From: Pseudodonghicola xiamenensis DSM 18339
GTDB lineage: Bacteria > Pseudomonadota > Alphaproteobacteria > Rhodobacterales > Rhodobacteraceae
Direction: 5' to 3'
DNA: 37,422 bases
Assembly: GCF_000429365.1 (NCBI RefSeq)
Contig: NZ_AUBS01000034.1
Coordinates: 1 to 37,422 of the forward strand
In this document: positions 8,925 through 18,565 of the stretch, piece after piece
Layout: each line of letters starts with the position of its first letter
How positions within the stretch are numbered: position 1 is the stretch's first letter
The notes under the pieces: generated by a model
What the model saw: only the letters and a program-made list of their open reading frames with translations
What the model was told of the DNA's origin: nothing
Database searches by the model: none
Program-made: the position numbers and the translations under genes

Positions 8925-10520
8925 ATGATCCCTCTGAACCTTACTCCGGTTTCCGCTCGGCTGCGGCTTGGGCTGGCGGCCCTGGCCACGGCGGTTGCCC
9001 TGCCGGCCGCCGCGCAGGAACTGACCATCATCCGTGAAATCGACTCGAACCATTATGATGCCCCGCGCACCGCGGCGCTGGCGGGATCGGAAGTCCTGTT
9101 CATGATGGCCGATACCGTTGTCGGCCTGGCCGAGGACATGAAGACCATCGAACCGCTTCTGGCCGAAAGCTGGACGGTATCCGATGACGGGCTGACCTAT
9201 ACCTTCAAGATCCGCGGCGATGTCACCTTCTGCGACGGCAAGAAGATGACCTCCGAAGACGTGGCCTATTCGCTGAACCGCTGGCTTGACCCGGAAACCA
9301 AATCGCCGGTGCGCTGGCGGATGGGGGACGTCAAGTCGATCACCGCGCCGGATGCCACCACTGTGGTCTATGAGCTGAACGCGCCGCATTCCGAACTGCT
9401 CTATCAACTGGCGCAGAGCTTCGGGTCGATCGTCGACAAGGACACGGTCGAGAAACTGGGCAAGGATTTCGGCGTCACCGGCTTCAACGGTACCGGCCCG
9501 TTCTGCTGGGAGAGCTGGACGCCGCGTGACAAGCTGGTGCTGACCCGGCATGAAGATTACCACTGGGGACCGGCGAACTATGAAAACCGCGGGCCTGCCC
9601 AGGTGGAAAAGATCACCTGGCAGGTGGTGCCCGAGGCCGCGACCCGCACCGTCGCGTTGATGACCGGGCAGGGCCAGGTCAGCCCCTATGTGCCCTTCAT
9701 CGGGGTCGACAAGCTGCGCAAGGCGCCCATGGTCGAGCTGGCGGAATCGGACGAAGCCTTCTGGACCAACTACATCGGTTTCAAGATCGACAAGGACGGG
9801 GTTGATGATCCGCGGGTCCGGCAGGCCATCAACTGGGCGGTCGATCAGGCCGCCATGGCCGAGGATCTGTTCTTCGGTGAAGTGCAGCCGGCTTATTCCT
9901 ATGTCTCGAAAGGGGCGCTGGATTACGATCCCAAGGTCGAACCCCTGCTGCAGAAATACGATCCTGAAAAGGCGGCGCAACTGCTGGACGAGGCGGGCTG
10001 GAAGCTGAACGCAGACGGCAAGCGTGAAAAGGACGGCAAGCTGCTGCAACCGGTGGTCTATACCTTCACCGGCTCCTGGCAGCAGGTGGTGGAATCGGTT
10101 CAGGCCTATCTGCTGAAAGTCGGGATCGACATGCAGATTCAGCCCTTCGATGCCACCGTCGCATGGGGCAAGCTGGCGACCCAGGAATTCGACATGTTCA
10201 CAATGGGCTTCCCCTATGTCTCTGCCGGGGACGCGCTGAACCTCTATTTCCGCTCGTCGAACATGCCGTCGCCGAACCGGATGAACTGGAACGATCCGGA
10301 AACCGACAAGCTGCTTTATGAAGGCTCCACCGCCGTCAGTGACGAGGTTCGGGCCAAGGATTACGGCGTGGTGCAGGAGAAGGTGACCGAGGCTGCCGTC
10401 TGGCTGCCGATCTATCACAAGCCGATGCAGATCGCCTATTCCAACAAGCTGAAGCCCTTCACCGCCCATAACATCTATGGTGCCGGTCTCTATAAGGGGC
10501 TGCAGCTCGGCTACAAGTGA
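8925..10520 (+). CDS. Periplasmic substrate-binding protein of ABC transporter (SBP_bac_5 family)
   Basis: A 531-residue periplasmic binding protein. The N-terminus is a Sec signal (SARLRLGLAALATAVALPAAAQ) with probable cleavage near AAA-QE. The mature protein shows the family segments LTYTFKIRGDVTFCDGK and EDVAYSLNRW. ATG 8925 has a strong AAGGAGA site (8909-8915). The frame stays open for about 1 kb upstream, but that overlaps the permease and has no signal. Unusually the gene sits after the permeases and before an amidohydrolase and the ATPases. An AT-rich leader before it (8881-8915) and a strong stem-loop after it suggest separately tuned, high expression. The ligand is unknown; opines, nickel and modified amino acids are alternatives to peptides in this family. 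Confidence 0.92.
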   Translation: MIPLNLTPVSARLRLGLAALATAVALPAAAQELTIIREIDSNHYDAPRTAALAGSEVLFMMADTVVGLAEDMKTIEPLLAESWTVSDDGLTYTFKIRGDVTFCDGKKMTSEDVAYSLNRWLDPETKSPVRWRMGDVKSITAPDATTVVYELNAPHSELLYQLAQSFGSIVDKDTVEKLGKDFGVTGFNGTGPFCWESWTPRDKLVLTRHEDYHWGPANYENRGPAQVEKITWQVVPEAATRTVALMTGQGQVSPYVPFIGVDKLRKAPMVELAESDEAFWTNYIGFKIDKDGVDDPRVRQAINWAVDQAAMAEDLFFGEVQPAYSYVSKGALDYDPKVEPLLQKYDPEKAAQLLDEAGWKLNADGKREKDGKLLQPVVYTFTGSWQQVVESVQAYLLKVGIDMQIQPFDATVAWGKLATQEFDMFTMGFPYVSAGDALNLYFRSSNMPSPNRMNWNDPETDKLLYEGSTAVSDEVRAKDYGVVQEKVTEAAVWLPIYHKPMQIAYSNKLKPFTAHNIYGAGLYKGLQLGYK

Positions 10521-10550
10521 TCCCGGTCTTTCCCCGGAGGCCGCAGGGCA

Positions 10551-10592
10551 TCCGGGAACCGCGATCCCGGACAGGGCCACGACGGCCCTGTC
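10551..10592 (+). terminator. Intercistronic stem-loops after binding-protein gene
   Basis: A perfect 9-bp stem GACAGGGCC (10570-10578) / GGCCCTGTC (10584-10592) with a 5-nt loop is followed by a pyrimidine-rich run ending in TTTT. An overlapping alternative stem pairs TCCGGGA (10551-10557) with TCCCGGA (10565-10571). It could be a partial terminator or an mRNA stabiliser that keeps binding-protein message above that of downstream genes. Confidence 0.6.
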
Positions 10593-10632
10593 TTCTCCCT
10601 CTCCGTTTTCAAGACCCGAGGACCCCGCCGGC

Positions 10633-12089
10633 ATGTCCGATACGCCCCGCGCTCCTGCCACAGTCATCCGCAATGCCGCTTTTATCGTGGCCTGGGACGA
10701 TGCAGCCCTTGGCCACCAGTTGATCGAAAATCAGGATCTCGCCTTTGCCGGCGATCGTATCCTTCAGGTCGGTGGCCAATGGACCGGCCCCGTCGCGGAA
10801 GAGATCGACGGCCGTGACCGCCTTGTCAGCCCCGGGCTGGTCGATATTCATTCACATCCCTCATCCGAACCGATGAACAAGGGGATGCTCGATGAACTGG
10901 GCTCTCCCGGGCTCAGGATGTCGTCGCTTTATGAATTCATGCCGCTGTTCCGCCCCGATCTTGCGGGCACGCATGCGGCCTCGAAGGTTGCCTTCAGCGA
11001 ACTGGCGCTGTCGGGTGTGACCACCATTGTCGATCTCTCCGTCGCCTATGAGGGCTGGGTCGATATCCTCGCCGCCTCGGGGCTGCGCGCGGTGGCCGCG
11101 CCGATGTACCGCTCTGCCCGCTGGTTCACCAAGACCGGCCATTCTGTGGACTACGATTGGGCCGAGGATGACGGTCGCGGTGCCATGGAAGAGGCGCTCG
11201 CCGTGATTGACGCCGCCACCGCTCATCCCTCGGGGCGGCTGTCGGGGATGATCGCGCCGGCGCAGATCGACACCTGTTCCGCCGCGCTGATCCAGGACAG
11301 TTTCGCCGAGGCGCAGGCACGCGGCATCCCGATGCAGATCCATGCCGCCCAGAGCATGGTCGAATTCAACGAGATCACCGCCCGCCATGGCCGCACCCCG
11401 ATCGAATGGCTTGACGATCTGGGGGTGCTGAAACCGGGGCTGATCATCGGCCACGGCATCTTTCTGAACGATCACCCCTGGGCCGGCTGGCCGGGGTCGA
11501 GCGATTTCGCACGCCTCGCCGGCTCGGGCGCGGCGGTGGCGCATTGTCCGACGGTGTTCCAGCGTCGCGGCGTCGCCATGCGCAGCCTTGGCCGCTATTT
11601 GCGCGGCGGCATTCCGATCGGGATCGGCACCGATACCTATCCCCACAACATGCTGGAAGAGATCCGCCACGCGCTGATCAATTCGCGGCTGATGTCGGGC
11701 GATGTCTATGACATCCGCGCCTCTGATGCCTTCGATGCCGCCACCGTGGGCGGGGCCGCGATCCTCGGGATGGAGGATATCGGCAAGCTTGCCCCGGGCG
11801 CGAAGGCCGACCTCTTTCTCGCCGATACCAGGCATCGGGCAATGCGGCCGCTGCGCGATCCGCTGAATTCGCTGATCTATGTCGCCGGCGAACGCGCGGT
11901 GACCGATACCTTCGTCGATGGCCAGGCGCTGGTACGCGATGGCGTGCCTCTGGCCTTCGACATCAACGCCGAGCTCGACGGGCTGGAGGCGGCGCAACGC
12001 CGGGCCGAAGCGCAGTTCCGCGAATTGGATTTCCGCCATCGCAGCCACGATCAGGCCGCGCCCATCACCTATGCAGAAGGGAATGACGC

Positions 12090-12093
<4 letters not shown>
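10633..12093 (+). CDS. Amidohydrolase, chlorohydrolase/deaminase-like (SsnA/TrzN group)
   Basis: A 486-residue cytoplasmic metal hydrolase of the amidohydrolase superfamily. H73-x-H75 (DIHSHP) gives the first metal pair. Further histidines are in MQIHAAQS and IIGHGIF, and the metal Asp is in GIGTDTYPHNM. This pattern fits deaminases and dechlorinases acting on N-heterocycles, and cytosine-deaminase-like enzymes. GAGGA lies about 11 nt before ATG 10633. The gene is inserted between the binding protein and the ATPases of one importer, so its substrate is probably the imported compound or its first product. It is clearly distinct from the YtcJ-type hydrolase at 5379. Exact reaction unknown. Confidence 0.85.
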
Positions 12094-13093
<1,000 letters not shown>

Positions 13094-13097
<4 letters not shown>

Positions 13098-14161
13098 AAC
13101 CGCTGGTTCTCGAAGTCGACAGCCTGACCAAACATTTCCCGCTGGGCGGTGGGCTGTTTCGCAAGCCCGTGCATGTGGTGCAGGCGGTCTCGGATGTTTC
13201 CTTTACCGTCGCAGCGGGCGAGACGCTGGCTATCGTCGGCGAATCCGGTTGTGGCAAGTCCACCACTGGCCGCGCCATCATGCGGCTGACCGAACCCACT
13301 GCCGGTTCGGTCAAGCTCGACGGGGAGGAGGTGACCGCGCTTTCTTCCGGGCGGTTGCAGGCGATGCGGCGCAACATGCAGATGGTGTTTCAGGATCCCT
13401 TTGGATCGCTGAACCCGCGCATGACTGTGCGCGAGACGCTGATGGAGCCGATCCTGCTGCATGGCGTCGCCTCGGGTGAACGGGCGCGGCATTGGGTCGA
13501 TGAACTGCTGAAGACGGTGGGCCTGGCCGAGCATCACGCCGACCGCTATCCGCATGAATTCTCCGGCGGTCAGCGGCAGCGGATATGCATTGCGCGCGCG
13601 CTGTCGACCCGGCCGCGGCTGATCGTCTGCGACGAACCGGTCTCGGCGCTGGATGTCTCGGTGCAGGCGCAGATCGTCAACCTGCTGCAGGATCTGCAGC
13701 AAAAGCTGGGGCTGGCCTATGTCTTCATCAGTCACGATCTGTCGGTGGTGCGTCATATCGCCGACCGGGTGGCGGTGATGTATCTTGGCCGGATCGTCGA
13801 ACAGGCGCCGGCAGAACAGCTTTTCGCCGATCCGCGCCATCCCTATACCCGGGCGCTGATTTCGGCCGCGCCGCGTCCGGTGCCGGGATTGCGCACGGCG
13901 AGCGAACCGCCCGAGGGGGATGCGCCTTCGGCGCTGAACCCGCCGTCGGGCTGTGCCTTTCATCCGCGTTGTCCGCTGGCAAGCGACATTTGCAAGCAAA
14001 CCCGGCCCGAGCTGGGCTCGGTGGGCGCGGGGGGCACTCTGGTCGCCTGCCATCACGCCGACGCGCCGGCCCCGGTGGCGCTGGAGCCGGCGCCGCCGGT
14101 TTCGGCCAGCCTGGCCGCGAGGCTTGCTGTGCTGGCAGCCGCGCGGCAGGCGGCTGAGTGA
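13094..14161 (+). CDS. ABC transporter ATP-binding protein (DppF-like)
   Basis: A 355-residue ATPase, partner of the preceding one. Walker A is GESGCGKST, the signature is FSGGQRQR, and Walker B is LIVCDEPVSALD. The C-terminal oligopeptide motif CAFHPRCPLASDIC is followed by a low-complexity Ala/Pro tail. It is the last gene of the GntR-linked operon. No clear intrinsic terminator was seen before the thiD promoter about 70 bp downstream. Confidence 0.93.
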
Positions 14162-14183
14162 CAGGGTAGGGCTACGGCCCGGT

Positions 14184-14219
14184 GGATCAGACAGCGGATC
14201 AGACACTGGATCAGACACC
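14184..14219. repeat. Three tandem 12-bp repeats
   Basis: Three adjacent units share GGATCAGACA and differ only in the last two bases (14184-14195, 14196-14207, 14208-14219). They lie between the end of the ABC operon and the promoter of the riboswitch unit. Confidence 0.9.
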
Positions 14220-14230
14220 GGACGGCCGGC

Positions 14231-14259
14231 TTGACATTGTGAACCGTGGCGGATTGAGT
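14231..14259 (+). promoter_or_regulatory. Candidate promoter of the thiD riboswitch transcript
   Basis: A perfect -35 TTGACA (14231-14236) is followed by a 17-bp spacer and a weak -10 TTGAGT (14254-14259). This puts the transcript start near 14266, right at the first paired base of the riboswitch, which supports the call. Confidence 0.6.
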
Positions 14260-14265
14260 GCGGCG

Positions 14266-14341
14266 CAGACGGGGGCGTCCGGAGACGGGCTGAGAAGAAC
14301 CCTTCGAACCTGAACCAGATCATGCTGGCGGAGGGAGTCTG
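14266..14341 (+). promoter_or_regulatory. TPP riboswitch (THI box)
   Basis: P1 pairs AGAC (14267-14270) with GTCT (14337-14340). The conserved GGGCTGAGA with following ACCC, then GAACCTGA, and a late CTGGCGGAGGGA are the pyrimidine- and pyrophosphate-sensing parts of the THI box in correct order. About 140 nt separate it from the thiD start. That stretch holds a short stem TTCCCC/GGGGAA (14388-14393 / 14403-14408) but no clear terminator, so translational or Rho-type control is likely. Confidence 0.93.
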
Positions 14342-14480
14342 AAGCCGGTCCACCACGCCCTCACGGGCCTTCCGACGGTCTTCGCTCTTCCCCGCGCCAG
14401 GTGGGGAACGCGATGAGACAGACCGGGATTGATCCTTTGAACAGATGTTGGCCGCTCCTTCGGGCCGTGGGGGGGCTGGT

Positions 14481-15296
14481 ATGATCCCCAATATCCTGTC
14501 CATTGCTGGTTCCGACCCATCGGGGGGGGCCGGTATTCAGGCAGATATCAAGGCGATTTCAGCCAATGGCGGCTATGCGATGGCGGCGCTGACGGCGCTG
14601 ACCGCGCAGAACACCGGCGGCGTCAGTGCCGTCGAGCCGGTGCGCCCGGAGATGATCCGCGAGCAGATCGCGATGATCCGCCAGGACATCCGCATCGACG
14701 CGGTCAAGATCGGCATGTTGGGCTCGGCCGAGACCATCGCCACCGTGGCCGGTGCGCTGGAGGGGCTGGCGGCGCCCATCGTGCTCGACCCGGTGATGGT
14801 GGCGAAAAGCGGCGATCGCCTGCTGGCGGCCGAAGCTGTCGCGGCGCTGCGCGATTTCCTGCCTCGGGCGCGGGTGATCACCCCGAACCTGCCCGAGGCC
14901 GCCGATCTGCTGGGGTGTCCCGAGGCCTCCAACCGGACCGAGATGGAGGAGCAGGCGCGTGCGCTGCTGGCGCTGGGGTCTGAGGCGGTGCTGCTGAAGG
15001 GCGGTCATCTGCTGGGGGAGGATTGCCCCGATCTGCTGGTCGAAGGCGAGACGCTGCACTGGAGCGTCGGGCCGCGCCACGCCACGGCCAATACCCATGG
15101 CACCGGCTGCACCCTGTCTTCTGCCCTGGCCTGTTGGCTGGGTCATGGCCTGCCGCTGGCGCAGGCGGTCGAACGCGCCAAGGCCTATGTCGCCGGTGCC
15201 ATCGCGGCGGCGGACCAATTGCAGGTGGGCCATGGTCATGGCCCCACCAACCATTTTTTCACTCTCACCGAAACCCAGATGGAAAAGGGCTGCTGA
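14481..15296 (+). CDS. thiD: Hydroxymethylpyrimidine/phosphomethylpyrimidine kinase
   Basis: A 271-residue cytoplasmic kinase that phosphorylates HMP and HMP-P to HMP-PP for thiamine synthesis. Ribokinase-fold motifs are GSDPSGGAGIQADIK near the start, VLDPVMVAKSGDRLL, TPNLPEAADLL and the anion-hole segment HGTGCTLSSALA. ATG 14481 is chosen because GSDPSGGAG then sits at the usual position. A G-rich run just upstream serves as ribosome site. The upstream TPP riboswitch confirms the role. The rest of the thiamine pathway is not in the window, so it may rely on salvage or on genes elsewhere. Confidence 0.95.
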   Translation: MIPNILSIAGSDPSGGAGIQADIKAISANGGYAMAALTALTAQNTGGVSAVEPVRPEMIREQIAMIRQDIRIDAVKIGMLGSAETIATVAGALEGLAAPIVLDPVMVAKSGDRLLAAEAVAALRDFLPRARVITPNLPEAADLLGCPEASNRTEMEEQARALLALGSEAVLLKGGHLLGEDCPDLLVEGETLHWSVGPRHATANTHGTGCTLSSALACWLGHGLPLAQAVERAKAYVAGAIAAADQLQVGHGHGPTNHFFTLTETQMEKGC

Positions 15297-15299
15297 GCC

Positions 15300-16064
15300 A
15301 TGATCAAACCGCTTTCTGACCAGACCGTTCTTGTCACTGGCGCCGGTCGCGGCCTGGGGGCCGCGATCGCCCGCGCCTTCGCGCGCGAAGGTGCCCGGGT
15401 CGCCATCAATTATCGCAACAGCGATGCCGCCGCCCGGGCATTGGCCGAGGAGCTGGGGCCGTGTGCCCAGGCCTTCCACGCCGACGTGACCCGACCAGAG
15501 GAGGTCGCCCAGATGGTCGCGGCAATCACCGACAGCCTCGGCGCGCCGGATGTGCTGGTGCATAACGCGCTGGCCGATTTCTCGTTCAACGGCGATGCGC
15601 GCGCCCATCTCGATCAACTGAGCTGGGCCGAAATCGGGCGGCAGACCGAAACCGCCGTTGGTGGGGCGCTGAATTGCCTGCAGGCGCTGCGCGATCACTT
15701 CGCGGCGCAGGGATATGGCCGGGTCGTCACTATCGGCACCAATCTGGTGCAGAACCCGGTGGTGCCCTATCACGATTACACCACTGCCAAGGCGGCGCTT
15801 TTGGGCTTTACCCGCACCGCCGCGAAGGAATTGGGGCCGCTCGGTGTGACCGTCAACATGGTGTCGGGCGGGCTGCTGCGCACCACCGATGCCAGCGCCG
15901 CCACGCCCGAGGCGGTGTTCGACATCATCGCCAGTCAGACACCGCTGGGGCAGGTGACCACGCCGGACGAACTGGCCGATGCTGTGCTGTTCTTCGCCTC
16001 GCCGTGGGCGCGGGCGGTCACCGGGCAGAACCTGGTGGTCGATGGCGGGCTGGTCTTCGACTGA
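15300..16064 (+). CDS. SDR-family oxidoreductase (3-oxoacyl-ACP reductase-like), Ser-to-Thr active site
   Basis: A 254-residue classical short-chain dehydrogenase. The NAD(P) motif TGAGRGLG is at 13-20 and the catalytic Y160-x-x-x-K164 lies in YHDYTTAK. The usual catalytic Ser, 13 residues before the Tyr, is T147 (IGTNLV), and NNAG is changed to HNAL (88-91). Activity is possible but altered. ATG 15300 lies 3 nt after the thiD stop, so it is co-transcribed and probably under the TPP riboswitch. Its role in thiamine metabolism is unknown. Confidence 0.85.
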   Translation: MIKPLSDQTVLVTGAGRGLGAAIARAFAREGARVAINYRNSDAAARALAEELGPCAQAFHADVTRPEEVAQMVAAITDSLGAPDVLVHNALADFSFNGDARAHLDQLSWAEIGRQTETAVGGALNCLQALRDHFAAQGYGRVVTIGTNLVQNPVVPYHDYTTAKAALLGFTRTAAKELGPLGVTVNMVSGGLLRTTDASAATPEAVFDIIASQTPLGQVTTPDELADAVLFFASPWARAVTGQNLVVDGGLVFD

Positions 16065-16208
16065 TCGGGCGGGGACCGGGAACTGCTGCCGCTTTGATCG
16101 CGTTCTGTCGGGGTGGCTGAAAGCTGTACGGGCGGCAGAGATCGAGGATTTCACCCGTCCGCTGGCCCTGCTATCGGTCTGCGGTATCCAGAAGCCGGAG
16201 ACCGAGCC

Positions 16209-17126
16209 ATGAAATGCGTGATCCTTCAGCCCATTGATCGAAGCGGGTTGGACATCCTTGCCGCCGGTGGGGTGGAGCCGGTGCCGGCCCCTTCGACCGA
16301 TCTCGAGGTCTTGGCGCCGCTCCTGGCCGGGGCGGAGGCCGCGATCACTCGCAACTGGGGCTTTCCGCCTGTGGCCTTCGATCTGGCGCCGTCCCTGCGG
16401 GTGCTGGGGGTGCATGGCACCGGCACCGACCGGGTGGCCATGGATATCGCCCGCGCGCGGGGTATTCCGGTTGTGACCGCCCCCGGCGCCAATGCGCAGA
16501 GCGTGGCGGAACATGCGCTGGGGCTGATGCTGGCGGTGGCGCGCGGCATTCCCGCCTCGGACCGGGCGATGCAGGCGGGGGATTACGACTTTCGCGAAAG
16601 GTTCCGCGGGGTTGAGCTGTCCGGGCTGTGCCTTGGGCTGTGGGGCTGGGGTCAGATCTCGCAGCTTTTCGCGCCGATGGCCCGGGCGCTGGGGATGCGG
16701 GTGCTGGTCCATTCCGCCCATGCCGATGCCGCCGCGCTGGCGGCGCAGGGCTATGAGGTCGCTCGCGATGTGGGGGATCTGCTGGCGCGTGCCGATGTGC
16801 TCTCGCTGCACGGTCGTCCGGGACCGGTGCCGGTTCTGGGCCGGACTGAGATCGCGGCGATGCGCCCGGGCGCCATTCTGGTCAATACCGGGCGCGGGGC
16901 GCTGGTCGATGAGGCGGCGCTGGCCGAGGCCCTGCGGGAGGGCCGGATTTTCGGGGCCGGGCTCGATGTCTTCACCCGCGAGCCGCTGCCCGAGGACAGC
17001 CCGCTTTATGGCTGTCCCCGGCTGATCATGACCCCGCATGTCGGCGGCAGCACCGAAGCGGCGCTGATCCGCACCGCGAGCACCGTGGCGCGGGGCGTTC
17101 TGGCCGCGCTCAAGGCGCGGGAGTAG
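16209..17126 (+). CDS. D-isomer-specific 2-hydroxyacid dehydrogenase
   Basis: A 305-residue NAD-dependent dehydrogenase of the SerA/GhrB fold. The nucleotide motif LGLWGWGQIS (142-151) has Ser where the third Gly usually stands. The catalytic residues are R229 (NTGRGALVDE), E258 (TREPLP) and H277 (TPHVGGS). It follows the SDR by 144 bp, so it may or may not share the thiD transcript. It converges with the Lrp gene. The substrate is a 2-keto/2-hydroxy acid, identity unknown. It is not closely similar to the GhrA-like enzyme at 4356. Confidence 0.88.
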   Translation: MKCVILQPIDRSGLDILAAGGVEPVPAPSTDLEVLAPLLAGAEAAITRNWGFPPVAFDLAPSLRVLGVHGTGTDRVAMDIARARGIPVVTAPGANAQSVAEHALGLMLAVARGIPASDRAMQAGDYDFRERFRGVELSGLCLGLWGWGQISQLFAPMARALGMRVLVHSAHADAAALAAQGYEVARDVGDLLARADVLSLHGRPGPVPVLGRTEIAAMRPGAILVNTGRGALVDEAALAEALREGRIFGAGLDVFTREPLPEDSPLYGCPRLIMTPHVGGSTEAALIRTASTVARGVLAALKARE

Positions 17127-17175
17127 GGCGTCGGGCCGGCGCAACCGCTGGCCGGAAGGGGCCCGAACGGGAGAG

Positions 17176-17688
17176 CTAGAGGTATTTGGTTGGCACCGCG
17201 GTGGTGAATTTCAGCTCCTCCATCGAGATCATCGAATTGACTTGACTGAAGTCCAGCCGCTCGATCATCCGCTTGTAGACGGCGTCATAGCTCTCCATGT
17301 CGGGCACCACGACCTTGAGGATGTAATCCACCGTTCCGGTAAGCCGGTAGGCCTCGAGGATTTCGGGGATTTCGTCGATCAGGGCGCGGAACTTGTTCAG
17401 CCAGTCGATTTCGTGCCGTGGGGTGCTGATGCCGATGAAGACGGTCAGCGGCACATTGGCGCGGGTCTGGTCGACCAGGGCAACGCGCCGGGTGATCAGA
17501 CCGGCCTCTTCCATCCGCTTGATGCGGCGCCAGCAGGGGGTGGCCGACAGGCCCACAGTCTCGGAGATCGCCTGCATCGGGGTGTCGCTGTCCTGCTGCA
17601 ACAGTTCGAGGATGCGCTGGTCTATCTCGTCGAAAGTGATGCTTTCGGCAGGCTTCGTGCCGGTCTTGCGCGGTTTGGTCTCTGTCAT
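17176..17688 (-). CDS. Lrp/AsnC-family transcriptional regulator
   Basis: A 170-residue regulator with an N-terminal helix-turn-helix (about 20-70, with MQAISETVGLSATPCWRRIK) and a C-terminal RAM amino-acid-binding domain (about 85-160). A 17-residue Lys/Thr-rich leader precedes the family start. The start overlaps the preceding glyoxalase-like stop (ATGA). Local Lrp proteins usually sense the amino acid their neighbours use. Placement next to the 19466-29253 operon suggests it controls that operon and this one, with an amino-acid-like effector. Confidence 0.92.
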   Translation of the reverse strand: MTETKPRKTGTKPAESITFDEIDQRILELLQQDSDTPMQAISETVGLSATPCWRRIKRMEEAGLITRRVALVDQTRANVPLTVFIGISTPRHEIDWLNKFRALIDEIPEILEAYRLTGTVDYILKVVVPDMESYDAVYKRMIERLDFSQVNSMISMEELKFTTAVPTKYL

Positions 17689-18545
17689 GCGGGGACGAAT
17701 TCCACGATGACGCCGGCGGCATGTTCCGGTCCGATGGCAAGCCCGGCGGCGGTCTCGATCGGAGCGATGCCGGCCTTGTCCACGCAGGCTTTTGCCGCCG
17801 CCATATCCGCGACCTTGATCTGCAGAACGGTGAAGGCGCCCTGTGCCGTGGCGGAAAGATCGGCGCCGGGATAGGCGGCTGCCATCGCCTCGGGCGTCAG
17901 CAGCTTCAGCGGAGCCGAGGCCTCGCCGGTGGTGACGGTGGCAATGCCGTCCTCGATGCTGACGGCGCCCGCCGCCCAGAGCCGGGCAAAGCCCGTTGCA
18001 TCCTGCTCCGGCGCGTCCGAGATCGCCAGAATGGCGCTCAGCCCGCAGGCGGTGTTGGCATGGTCCAGAAGTTCGGGGATCCAGACGGTGTCACGGGTCT
18101 TGTGCTGGCACATGAAGACGATGCCGTGGGGGACTTCGGAGGAAACGAAGGAAAGGGTGGAAAATGCGGCCTCGCCCTGGCTGCCATCGGGCAGGGGGAC
18201 CGGGCGGGCAAAGCTGTTCAGCCCTTCGGTGGCGATCCCCAGATCGTTCAGCGCCTGGGCGGCCACGGCCGCGTCGTCGATCCGGCAGGCAATCGCCATC
18301 AGCCCCTGGCCGGTGGTTTCCAGCGTGGCGCGGCGGGCGGCGTTAAGTTCGGTCGGCTTCAAGATCCCCAGCAGCTCGAAGTAATCTTGGGGGAACATGA
18401 TGGTGTAATTCGCGGTGCCCTTGGCCTCGGAATGGGTGCCACGCGGCGACAGGGTGAAGCCGAGCGCGGCGAATTGTCGGGCGGCATCATCGAGATCGTT
18501 CACCAGGGCGAAGCAGTGGTCGATGCCTTTGACGGGATGGGTCAT
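17685..18545 (-). CDS. VOC-superfamily glyoxalase-like protein
   Basis: A 286-residue protein of the glyoxalase-like (Glyoxalase_3-type) group. A first VOC module begins GIDHCFALVNDLDDAARQF with its metal His. An acidic ligand region follows at YFELLGI and a further His in VPHGIVFMCQH. A weaker second module is at the C-terminus. Such proteins are metal-dependent lyases, dioxygenases or binding proteins; the reaction cannot be assigned. It lies between an SDR and the Lrp regulator, 20 bp from the SDR. ATG 18545 has a GGAG site just upstream on the minus strand. Confidence 0.8.
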   Translation of the reverse strand: MTHPVKGIDHCFALVNDLDDAARQFAALGFTLSPRGTHSEAKGTANYTIMFPQDYFELLGILKPTELNAARRATLETTGQGLMAIACRIDDAAVAAQALNDLGIATEGLNSFARPVPLPDGSQGEAAFSTLSFVSSEVPHGIVFMCQHKTRDTVWIPELLDHANTACGLSAILAISDAPEQDATGFARLWAAGAVSIEDGIATVTTGEASAPLKLLTPEAMAAAYPGADLSATAQGAFTVLQIKVADMAAAKACVDKAGIAPIETAAGLAIGPEHAAGVIVEFVPA

Positions 18546-18565
18546 GTGATGTCTCCTCTGGGGGC

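Noticed and set aside
14162..14183. Terminator of the first operon
   Set aside because: Only a GGGC/GCCC 4-bp pairing without a T-run was found, too weak to call.
14184..14219. Possible CRISPR or phage repeat array
   Set aside because: Only three 12-bp units without spacers and no cas genes, so it is a plain tandem repeat.
14559..17144. Long minus-strand open frame of 861 codons opposite thiD, SDR and dehydrogenase
   Set aside because: It is antisense to three well-identified genes, Arg/Gly/Pro/His-rich and without domains. This is a GC-bias shadow.
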